A stretch of 64,000 nt of DNA from Fennellomyces sp. T-0311 (taxonomy: Eukaryota > Mucoromycota > Mucoromycetes > Mucorales > Lichtheimiaceae). The position numbers and the translations under genes are program-made. Shown here one piece after another: positions 35,401 to 42,453 of this stretch (positions within the stretch are counted from its first letter, which is position 1; every line of letters begins with the position of its first letter). Where the stretch lies: assembly GCA_025266875.1 (NCBI GenBank), contig JALLLT010000050.1, positions 124,001 to 188,000 on the forward strand, read 5' to 3'. The notes beneath the pieces are model-generated. The model was given only the letters and a program-made list of their open reading frames with translations, did not search any database and had not been told where the DNA came from.

Positions 35401-37121
35401 TCTGGCATCGTAGGAGGATCTCTGGGAACTCCTGGTTTGTGCCAACAATAAGGAAGATTGCCAATGTAAATACCGAAGTGGTGTTTGATATCATTGCCTA
35501 TACAGATCTCAGCTTTACCATGTAAGTCAAACACTTCAAATGAATGGTCGATAGCTTTATCATTGCAGACAATGTGTAGTTTATTGGTAACCCCAAGTCT
35601 ATCTATCGTTGTGTCTTTGTGTGCCAGAAACACAGTACCCTCCTTTGGTAGGATATCCCACCCCCATCGCTCACATAACGACTTGGAAACAGTGCTATGA
35701 ATCGCTCCAGGATCAAGAAGAGCATACGTACAACGGTTTTCTAGTATGATTGGGATGTAATATGAGCGTGTATTCTCAAACGAAAACTCATGTAATGACT
35801 GTGTAGACTTACAATCGCTGCATGGCCCAACGGCCAAGTCTAAGTCGCCCATGACGATATCTAAATCATCATCATCTTCCTTCTTGGCTGGAGGAGGGGC
35901 GGAAGCAGGCTCGACGACACGTGACGAGCGAATCGCTCTTGTAACACATGAATGTCCATGCTGCCACGGAGCACCACACTTACGGCAGGGATTACCGCGT
36001 CCAGAGGTACCAGAAGAAGAGGGCAAGGAAGGACCCGAAACAGGACCTGAGGGTGTCCCAGAAGTGGAACCAGAAGAACCCGAAGACGAGCCAGCAGAAG
36101 AAGAGGCGCGGAAAGGGTTGTGCACACTTGCACTAGCACCAACCAAAGAGCTTTGAGCCAAGACCTTGGCCCGAACTTTGCAATCCTTGGTGGCATGACC
36201 ACCGTTGCCATGGAGCTCACAGAAGTATGAGGTCTTCTCCACACGGCGACGTTTGCCATCTTTCGACGACGATCCTCCGGAAGGAGCAGAAGAGGAACCA
36301 GAAGAGGAAGAGTGATGAGCCTTGCGGCTGCGAGCCTTGTTCACACCCTTCTCCAGAGAGAGAGCGAGAGACGAAATACCAGCAATCGATTCCTTTTGGT
36401 GAGCCGGCAATCCAGCGCGAGCAGTGTATACCCGGTCTTGAAGGTCGGGCAAGAGAGCGTCAATATACTTGGTTACCATTACGAAGTTGTCCGGGGCCTT
36501 GGCATCGCGGCGAAGCTTCTCGAATCTTGCTGTAAACAGCGCCACTGTTTCCGACGTACGCATTCGGATGTTCATCAGCTGATCAGTGAAATCAGCCACA
36601 CGGTCGGCCTCATTGATATCCAAATCCTCAACCAGGCGAGAGCGAGCAAAGGACCAGGGCTTGTCAGTGTACGGTTCCAAGTTTACCGCAAACCACGAGC
36701 GATGCTCAGGCGAGAGCAACATTGGCAGGAAACGGGGCCACGACTGGTTGACATCCCAGCCATCACCATGGACGACATCCTCGAACTTGATAAGGCAATC
36801 ATCCAAAGTAGGAAAGGCAGGGGCAGACGGCTTCCAAACATAGCCTTCCCACTGAAGACACGGCAAGTTGGACGGAGCACGGCCAAGACGTTCGGGAGCC
36901 ACCACAGCAGCAGGAGAGAAAACAGCTTGGGCACCAACGGCGAAAGAGATGGCATCTTGTAGGTCACCCATGCGTCCTTGAAGTTCTTGGATATTGCCAT
37001 TCCCAGTACGAACAGCAACAGAGTAATCACGGGTTACACCAGCCAACTCAGATCGTAACTCATCAATGGCTTGGCGAGCTACCTCGGATGGGGATAAAGT
37101 AACGTCAGAGTGAGCAGACAT
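32415..37121 (-). CDS. Retrotransposon Gag-Pol polyprotein with C-terminal chromodomain
   Basis: Single 1568-aa frame from an ATG at 37121; open codons continue upstream without another ATG. In order: a Gag capsid-like region; a Ser/Gly-rich linker with a CCHC-like knuckle (CRKCGAPWQHGHSC); an aspartic protease whose active site reads LLDPGAIHS rather than DSGA or DTGA; reverse transcriptase with YSVCDVTAAFNTMP and the catalytic box TYLDDCIVAS (YLDD instead of the usual YIDD); RNase H (LATDASSTSIGGMLF); integrase with the zinc module (GHYGAD...CPDCQ) and a DDE core (AIDLGDFN, THDWGTEFHN, HPRGNGAVEKAVG); and a C-terminal chromodomain (YRVRWKGYDDPKEDTWEP). The order RT-RH-IN-chromodomain defines a Ty3/gypsy chromovirus. 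Gag and Pol share one frame, so protein ratios must be set after translation. No stop or frameshift is visible. Confidence 0.96.
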   Translation of the reverse strand: MSAHSDVTLSPSEVARQAIDELRSELAGVTRDYSVAVRTGNGNIQELQGRMGDLQDAISFAVGAQAVFSPAAVVAPERLGRAPSNLPCLQWEGYVWKPSAPAFPTLDDCLIKFEDVVHGDGWDVNQSWPRFLPMLLSPEHRSWFAVNLEPYTDKPWSFARSRLVEDLDINEADRVADFTDQLMNIRMRTSETVALFTARFEKLRRDAKAPDNFVMVTKYIDALLPDLQDRVYTARAGLPAHQKESIAGISSLALSLEKGVNKARSRKAHHSSSSGSSSAPSGGSSSKDGKRRRVEKTSYFCELHGNGGHATKDCKVRAKVLAQSSLVGASASVHNPFRASSSAGSSSGSSGSTSGTPSGPVSGPSLPSSSGTSGRGNPCRKCGAPWQHGHSCVTRAIRSSRVVEPASAPPPAKKEDDDDLDIVMGDLDLAVGPCSDCKSTQSLHEFSFENTRSYYIPIILENRCTYALLDPGAIHSTVSKSLCERWGWDILPKEGTVFLAHKDTTIDRLGVTNKLHIVCNDKAIDHSFEVFDLHGKAEICIGNDIKHHFGIYIGNLPYCWHKPGVPRDPPTMPDEYIPNASPAGSKEQQQSFHDALAPYLDANAAIPKDACCTMPEAVVRLPTPAGKVAYRSPYRVADALKPVLRKQLDEWLEAGVIAVSPTYTPFNSGLTCVPKRDPVSGEPIAYRWCMDVRHINVMLDDYNFPMRDIPSIFSSLSGNTVYSVCDVTAAFNTMPIAEEDQFKLGMIVDKTCYIWKRACFGLKILPQQWSALLTKLTHDLPFVQTYLDDCIVASPDLETHKLHVIELVKRLTSVNLTLNRKKCHFAQKCVYLLGFQISSLGVALDPRKVSNVLDWPRPQTGRDVQSFLGLCNFFRSFLPRAAELMHPLDQLRNARSLDGLWTIKHTEAFERLKEALSRAPVLSNVDMNHALHLATDASSTSIGGMLFQVINNQYRYIGFVARALTSSESRYGTTKRELLAIVYCLQKWRQWLWGSRKPFTVYTDHRALTFLHTQPVANQMIINWYDVIGDYSFRVAHIPGIQNLLPDYLSRLFSHPLEENNKDKDPATLGNAPSSTDTQSPALRMSQVTNTVDMITPPVEARAGLLEEAHLLGHYGADAIVNALHDDGLHWTNIRKDALNTVAKCPDCQRFNIGKHGYHPLQHVKADRPGDHWAIDLGDFNVVSDSGNAFLLVMLDIFTRFVVLRAIPDKTAPTIARTLVDVFSLLGYPKVLTHDWGTEFHNSLCKLLAKSSGYELRLSSKYHPRGNGAVEKAVGIAKQTIIKRLQGKNTEWDLFVASSQLSMNCRHTKLHGSRPFSVMLGRKPNGFQDYTGVQLGSASSSSKDVKALMQHIEDWENMVIPAISARMDAVRAIEKSKFDSQNRIIDGFPIGSKVMIKNIARAAKTDPRYVGPYTVYGITKGGSYVLSDTTGELLSRNVPPSHIKQISPDSIVQSEDTYEILAVVDHKLDSNNQYLYRVRWKGYDDPKEDTWEPTDHFNSLDLIQQYWSRRATAPTTNNKRRRAEGTSTKTRANSFSTTSAHSRIETRSSKRRRVAAANTASSKKSKRA

Positions 37122-37184
37122 GGTAAGATAAAGGTAAGAGTAAAATAAATTGAGAGTAGAGTTCGATAGAAACGTCAAAAAAAA

Positions 37185-37588
37185 TGTGGTATCGTTTAAA
37201 CGAGGAAAGGCTTTCGAATGACGAGACCAAAATAAGATAATGTTTTATTGAGGAAAACTGCTCTCTATTTATACTGTTGATGAGTTCGGGACGAAGAAGG
37301 CGAATGCTTTGTCTAATAAGCCTGTGATCCATGTTATTGCCGACTTTCATATGATCTTGCCTTATAGATGAAGGAGCCGAAGAACATATGGAACCAAGTT
37401 AAAGGAGTTGCCTTACGATCGGTAAACCCGAATCAAGGTTGCACATAAGAGCAATGCAATGGTTGCACATAAGAGCAAATAAGGCAATCGATAACTGTAC
37501 GGTTGTTGATGTCGTAATGACAGCGGATATAGCATAACGAAGGAAAAGCATGTAACCATGGAAGATAGTGTATGTCGGGAATACGACA
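37185..37588 (-). repeat. 5' LTR of the retrotransposon (right on this strand)
   Basis: 404 bp, read as identical to the copy at 31874-32277. In element sense it begins TGTCGTATTCCCGACA, itself a short inverted repeat at the terminus. Transcription of the element would start here and run leftwards. Confidence 0.95.
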
Positions 37589-37797
37589 ATCTTCTATTAT
37601 CATCATCTGTGGTTGTTTCACCACAAATTATGTCGTTAAATGGTTAGGTGGACTACTTTTACTATATAGTTACATGATGTGAACTACTAGCATTATGGAG
37701 AGTAGTATAATTATAATTATCACGAGATAATGCAGCGATGTTCATCAAGTTATTAAAAGCAATATACTCGCTTTGACTTCCCCATTTTATTTCCGTT

Positions 37798-37831
37798 ATA
37801 GACGAAAGATGAAGACCTGGAAGTATATATG
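37798..37831 (+). repeat. 34-bp inverted repeat, left arm
   Basis: Pairs with 37963-37996 in inverted orientation with one mismatch (shared core GAAGACCTGGAAGTATATATG, minus its last base in some alignments), separated by 131 bases, so it can form a long hairpin. It sits beyond the 3' end of the tyrosine recombinase relic, where DIRS-like elements carry complementary termini. Confidence 0.8.
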
Positions 37832-37962
37832 CTGTAATCTTCTTTTTCATTTATTCAAAGCAAATATCTAAGTACAAAAAAGGAAAATAAAAACTTTTGT
37901 ATAAATGTCTATACTTTGATCTTCTTGAGAGCGAAGGAAAGATGGTTGTGGGTGGGTGGGAA

Positions 37963-37996
37963 CATATATACTTCCAGGTCTTCATCTCTCGTCTAT
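37963..37996 (-). repeat. 34-bp inverted repeat, right arm
   Basis: Inverted partner of 37798-37831, one mismatch in 34. Confidence 0.8.
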
Positions 37997-38103
37997 AGCG
38001 GGAATTGACAGTCGATAAATCTCTTGCCAATCCCAAGAGACCGTCGATTCCGACCCAGAAGTATATATGTTGATCCAAAGTATGACTGGTCAATTGAGAT
38101 CGG

Positions 38104-39087
38104 TGGGCGCAGAATAGTACTTGTAACATCAGTTTGTGTTAAGCATTGTTGTCAGTAATTTGTATCCATCGCAGCGTCGGAGGACCAGTTCCCCAGAATC
38201 CCCACATCTGCAACAGTAATGCCACGGGCAATGGCCAGGTCGATGCCAAGCAAGCGGACAGAAGGCGCAGGATGTGTATCGGTCGAGAGCTGGACTAAGT
38301 TACAGAATCATTTTGAAACCATTTGGATTTGAACCAGGCGTTGAGGTCGCATGCTATCCACAAAGAGAACGTCAGAACGGTGCAAGGCGGTAGCTCGAAG
38401 ATGATCCCATAGAGTTTTGAAAGTGTGAACCAGGCACAGGGCAACGCAATTGGCGTGCTTCTGGATCATGGTACATTTTATTATAGTGCAGCCTTGTTGT
38501 CCTTCCTTGGGGTGGCTGATAACCAAAGCAAGTTGAGAGTCCTCAACCAAGACATATTGTCATAACTTAACCTGGTGTACATCCAACGGCCGAAGGTGAG
38601 CAGTAATACCAAGTAAGAAAGCAGCAACTTCATTGACGGCATGCAGGTTGTGAGCAGCTTGAGGATGAAATGCAATGAGATGATGGAAAGTGGGGGACAA
38701 GTCGATAGCCGAACGACCTAATGGGATCGGAGGCGCGTCATTGGCGAACTTCTTCAACAGAGCCAGAATATCCACACCCTTCAAAAATTGCCCTGGGGAG
38801 CAATGAAACTTGAAAGTGGCGGTCTTGTATAACTTGATGATGTTAAGGCTGTAACCAGAATGATGTGCAGACAAGAGAAAATTGATCAGATCCGAGCAAG
38901 AGAAGTTGTGGATGTCGATGTCTTGATCGATGGCGAAGTGGTAGAACAGTTCTTGGCTGCGCTTGTATGTGCGGTTGGTTGGCGTATCATTAGTGAGGTT
39001 TGCCGTGAGTAATGTGTTTGCATCCTCATCAGGTTCTGCACTCTCATCGAAGTGACGCTGAAACCCTACCAAGCAGATAGCTTCCAC
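38104..39087 (-). pseudogene. Decayed tyrosine recombinase of a DIRS/Crypton-like element
   Basis: One minus-strand frame resembles a transposon-encoded tyrosine recombinase. It has a SAM-like core-binding part (TPTNRTYKRSQELFYHF, CSDLINFLLSAHHSGYS), a first catalytic Arg region (FLLGITAHLRPLDVHQV), a segment LVEDSQLALVISHPKEG, an H..R-like region (THPAPSVRLLGIDLAIARG) and the terminal GNWSSDAAMDTNY with the likely nucleophilic Tyr. The frame is broken by three stops, all TGA (about 38560, 38308 and 38145), with no frameshift needed. No reverse transcriptase or RNase H is visible nearby, so I cannot tell a Crypton from a DIRS fragment. It is a dead copy. Confidence 0.75.
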
Positions 39088-39112
39088 GTCAGGTTTGGGA
39101 ATGGCTAAGGGG

Positions 39113-39359
39113 TGTGATATTCTTTAAATAAGATCAGACGTTAAAGTGCGAGACTGAATTAAAGATCTTTTTATTGATGACAAACTACTCAGATATTTAT
39201 ATTGTTGAAGCGGTCGGGATGAATGCTTCTTGGTGATGTTCCTGATCTATGTTTAGATGGCGATATAGGACAAGCGTCCTGTTAAGTAACTTATCCATAT
39301 TTCGGGTAAACTCGCGAAGTCCTTTGATGTTCTAATCTAGATCAAAGTGGTTTCTGACA
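39113..39359 (-). repeat. Divergent solo LTR related to the chromovirus LTR
   Basis: Starts TGTGATATTC and ends TTCTGACA. Blocks line up with the 404-bp LTR in order: TTTATTGA, ATTTATATTGTTGA, CGGGATGAATGCTT, CCTGATCTATG. In minus-strand sense it keeps the TATA box to AATAAA spacing. Several internal parts are deleted, and no clear target duplication was found. Confidence 0.5.
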
Positions 39360-40041
39360 GATGTTGGCAGAAACTAAACCAATGGATGACGTATGGCTGG
39401 TGCTGTCGAAAGAAGGAATCAAATGGATGTGTCTGAGACTGAAACAAGAAGGCATTCTCTGTGTGTGTTGTGGAGTTGATATAATAGTAAGGTGAGGCAA
39501 TAAAGACGAATCATTTGAGACACAGATTTATTTCTGAAAATCAAGACAACTTGCTATCTATTATTACGATGGTTCTTTTATACTCAATCGCTTCCTTCGA
39601 TTTATATAACAGATTTGCATCATAAATTCTTTTAGTCTTTCTCTTAGTACCTCTTTGTGGTATCCAAGATACGAGCTAGTTGGCACTACCAGGTAAACGT
39701 ATGACGGTACCTGAATAATACATTGACAGCCTTCCGGCATGACTAGATCTTCTAAGAAGTCTAAAAACATTGCCGTGTTGGCTATACGATATGGCATCCT
39801 TCTGACCATGACTATTTGATTATGAGTTTTATCTCTAGCAATATAAATAGAGAGAACTGTTAACATAATAAAGACATATTCGATTCTTACAGAACTTACC
39901 GTTTTGCTAATCAACTTCTTTTTCACAACAAGTAGTAGTATAGATGATAGCTATATCATACTCTAGCATTACCTTTCACTAAGATACCATACAAGCCATG
40001 ATAGTATAGTTCAAAGCGTAATTTTATTATGGGTGGGAGTA
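39360..40041. other. Repeat-island spacer
   Basis: No supported gene. A 120-codon minus-strand frame at 39564-39926 lacks an ATG and any recognisable motif and may be a fragment of decayed mobile DNA. Confidence 0.45.
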
Positions 40042-40428
40042 TGTCGTATTCCCGACATACACCATCATCCATGGTTATATGCTTTTCCTTAGTCCTTGTT
40101 TACATCCGTTGTTATTGCGACATCAACAACCGTACAGTTATCGATTGCCTTATTTGCTTGCATGTGCAACCTTGATCCGGCTTTACCGATCATGCAGGGC
40201 AACTCCGTTAACTAAGGCTCTGTATGACCTTCGGCCTCATTAACATTAGACGGCAAGGTCGTTAGAGACTCGGCGATAACATGGATCTTTGGACTATTAG
40301 ACAAAAGTATTCATCTTCTCCATCTCGACTCATCACCATTATAAATAGAGAGTAGTTTTCCTCAATAAAACATTATCTTATCTTGGTCTTGTCTTTCGAA
40401 AGCCTTTTTCTCATTAAGCGATACCACA
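40042..40428 (+). repeat. Solo LTR, chromovirus family, divergent
   Basis: 387 bp, TGTCGTATTC...GATACCACA, in the opposite orientation to the full element. It shares long blocks with the 404-bp LTR (for example AACCGTACAGTTATCGATTG and CCTCAATAAAACATTATCTT) plus many substitutions. Flanks are GAGTA and GAGTG, a 5-bp target duplication with one change. The interior was lost by LTR recombination. Confidence 0.85.
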
Positions 40429-40654
40429 GAGTGATACTTGAGGGCAACATTCATAAGGCAATTTACCGATCACTGTGTAGCATAATGAATGTGAAACGTA
40501 GAGTAGAAATGTGGGGAAGTGATACAGACGGGGGAAAACCCTTAAAGGGAGAAAAAACCCGACTGTAGAAAATGAAAACGTGAAGAGTTGAAACTTGGAA
40601 TATAAGGAAGATAAAATAAAATATGAAAGCCATAAGCCATAGAATGTGTATCGA

Positions 40655-40725
40655 GCCGTGATAGTATAGTGGCAGTACATTGCGTTGTGGCCGCACTGAC
40701 CCTGGTTCGATTCCAGGTCACGGCA
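40655..40725 (+). tRNA. tRNA-His (GTG anticodon)
   Basis: 71 bases, no intron. The acceptor stem GCCGTGA pairs with TCACGGC. The D arm contains TAGTATAGTGG, the anticodon loop is TTGTGGC with anticodon GTG, and the T arm reads CCTGG-TTCGATT-CCAGG. The base of the anticodon stem (T against C) is mismatched, where the usual eukaryotic tRNA-His has C-G. Otherwise it folds fully. It lies between a chromovirus solo LTR (227 bases upstream) and the nested LTR cluster. Confidence 0.88.
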
Positions 40726-40780
40726 TCTTGTTCAGAATACAAGATGTTCCATATAAATATTCTTTTGTGCCGTGGATATC

Positions 40781-41100
40781 TGTCGTGTCACTTGTTGGCG
40801 GATGAACCGTAGCCAATAACAGAGAAAGGTTTGAAAGAGAAGTCGTAAGATAATGTTTATTCTTTTAGTCTAAGGGGATATTTATATGTTTTCTAATGCT
40901 AATAAAATACTACTGCGGCTTACTGCAGCTTACTGCGCATGACGTGGATAATGGATTTGATGATAAGGATAATAACAAAAGGGAGTACAAAGAGGTACTG
41001 CGGCATACCGCAGCGATCTGTGCAACAGCTAATACTGCGCGACAAGGAAGGATCATCCAAAAAGGAAACCAAAGGAAGTCCGCCAGAAATGGCTACGACA
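40781..41100 (-). repeat. Solo LTR A of a second LTR family
   Basis: 320 bp, TGTCGTGTCACTTG...GGCTACGACA, flanked by a 4-bp duplication TATC (40777-40780 and 41101-41104). In minus-strand sense it has TATAAATATCC followed by AATAAAC, giving its orientation. Confidence 0.85.
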
Positions 41101-41115
41101 TATCGTGTATATTTT

Positions 41116-41406
41116 TGTCGTCTTCGTATTTTGGCGGATAGACCGTAGCCAGAGAATAGACTTTTGGAACAAAAAGAAATAAAGAGGATAACAGATCGAT
41201 GATGTTTATTGCTAATGCATGAATGGATATTTATATGTTTTGCTAATTCTAATAATAATCTAAGATATGACGTATGATGAGGACGATGCTGAGCATTGAC
41301 GAAGACTAAGCGGGCGTAGCAGCCTTGGCAACGTTTGCGCAGCAAAACGACGGAAGAGGTATCCAAAAAGGAAACGGGAATAAGTCCGCCGAAAAAGGCT
41401 ACGACA
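41116..41406 (-). repeat. Solo LTR B of the second family
   Basis: 291 bp, TGTCGTCTTCG...GGCTACGACA, same orientation as LTR A and similar throughout, flanked by TTTT (4 bp) on both sides. Only 15 bases separate it from LTR A. Confidence 0.82.
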
Positions 41407-41418
41407 TTTTTAGTGTGT

Positions 41419-41751
41419 TGTCGTAGCCATTCTGGCAGGCTTCTTTGCATTTCTCTTTTTGGACAAGTCGTTCGTGATATCTCTTGTTGAACAGCAACGC
41501 GCTGTTGCACGAATATTACTCACAACGCGTTCATCCCTTTTAGACCCCAGCATAACTCATACATATTCACCTTGCTGTCTATATTACTCATACCATAGTC
41601 ATTACACGCATTATTACAGATAATACTTTATTAGCTAGAATATATAAATATCCCCATAGACAAAAGAAATAAACGTCATCTATCTACTTCTCTCTCAAAC
41701 CTCTTTTCTGTTATTGGCCAAGGATCTATCCGCCAAAAAAGTGACACGACA
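41419..41751 (+). repeat. Solo LTR C, inserted into the end of LTR D
   Basis: 333 bp, TGTCGTAGCC...GACACGACA, opposite orientation to A and B, flanked by GTGT (41415-41418 and 41752-41755). The right duplication overlaps the first bases of LTR D, so C landed 3 bases inside D's terminus. Confidence 0.82.
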
Positions 41752-41752
41752 G

Positions 41753-42062
41753 TGTCATAGCCAGAAGTGGCAGGCATTCCTTTTTTGGTCTGTACCACCG
41801 TGAACATGTAGTTGCTTCTTGTTAAGACACGATCTCTTCGAGACGTAGTCTCTGGTCAATGCAACACGTAGCTCTTTTCCTGCTGAACACATATATCTCT
41901 ACCACACATTTAGTATAACCAACTAGTTAGAAAAACATATATATATCCTCCATCATTGTAGACAATAAAGGTATCCATCAAGTCATCTTTATTCTTTTGT
42001 TTTCCTTCGCCTAATTCGCTGATCCATTGGCTTCGGTATTATCCGCCAAAAAGATTACGACA
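41753..42062 (+). repeat. Solo LTR D of the second family
   Basis: 310 bp, TGTCATAGCC...ATTACGACA, same orientation as C. Its left target duplication is found only after removing LTR C: AGTG before D then matches AGTG at 42063-42066. D is therefore older than C. Confidence 0.8.
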
Positions 42063-42120
42063 AGTGTCATAATAGCTTTTGCGCCGCGTAGCGGCCTATC
42101 TCATAGCTGATTACGACATG

Positions 42121-42186
42121 TGTGCTGCCACTTTTTAGCGGATGTCGTGTCACTTTTTAGTAGATGTTGTGCCACTTTTGGCAGAT
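42121..42186 (+). repeat. Three 22-bp tandem copies of an LTR terminus
   Basis: TGTGCTGCCACTTTTTAGCG, TGTCGTGTCACTTTTTAGTA and TGTTGTGCCACTTTTGGCAG start at 42121, 42143 and 42165, exactly 22 bases apart. Each resembles the terminus of the second LTR family, and the third leads directly into LTR E. Confidence 0.75.
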
Positions 42187-42287
42187 AGATCCATGGCGAA
42201 TAATAGAAAAGAGGTTTGAGAGAAAAGTAGATAGATGACGTTTATTGCTGTTGTCTATGGTGATATTTATATAATCTAGCTAATAGG
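42165..42287 (-). repeat. Truncated LTR E of the second family
   Basis: From the third 22-bp unit the sequence parallels the reverse of LTR C (AGAAAAGAGGTTTGAGAGA, AGTAGATAGATGACGTTTATT, CTAGCTAATA), then similarity ends abruptly near 42287. The remainder of the LTR is missing. Confidence 0.75.
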
Positions 42288-42364
42288 GCTCTAAATATGG
42301 GCAGGCAGGCACGTAGAACGCCCATTTTGGCCGAGCATTTTCGGGCATCGGACTAGGAAAGCTG

Positions 42365-42453
42365 TAGAGCGTTGCATTCAATAAAGCATATCCGAAACTT
42401 CAAAGATACTTTTATAAGTCTCTTTTTATTCTTCGTACCGTTGATTCACTTCA
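42365..42453 (-). repeat. 89-bp dispersed repeat, right copy of an inverted pair
   Basis: Inverted partner of 31472-31560. It starts TAGAGCGTTGCATTCAATAA, with roughly four mismatches to the partner. Confidence 0.85.

Larger units (their letters stand above)
31874..37588 (-). mobile_element. Full-length Ty3/gypsy chromovirus-type LTR retrotransposon
   Basis: 5715-bp element read on the minus strand. It is bounded by two 404-bp LTRs that look identical by eye, each with TG...CA ends, and by a 5-bp target duplication ATCTT (31869-31873 and 37589-37593). One uninterrupted gag-pol frame fills the interior. A purine tract (GGAGGGGGG on the minus strand) abuts the 3' LTR. Intact ORF, matching LTRs and perfect target duplication indicate a young, possibly active copy. 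No TGG-type tRNA primer site follows the 5' LTR. Confidence 0.95.
37594..38103. other. Flank of the recombinase relic
   Basis: Non-coding sequence between the retrotransposon and the tyrosine recombinase relic. It contains the 34-bp inverted repeat pair at 37798/37963, annotated separately, and a partial third copy (AGAAGTATATATG) near 38058-38070. Confidence 0.5.

Noticed and set aside
39564..39926. 120-codon minus-strand frame in the repeat island
   Set aside because: Starts from a non-ATG codon, has no motif, and lies in decayed mobile DNA.
42121..42186. Short regularly spaced repeats that might suggest an array such as CRISPR
   Set aside because: Units are contiguous 22-mers without spacers and match an LTR terminus; the genome is eukaryotic.
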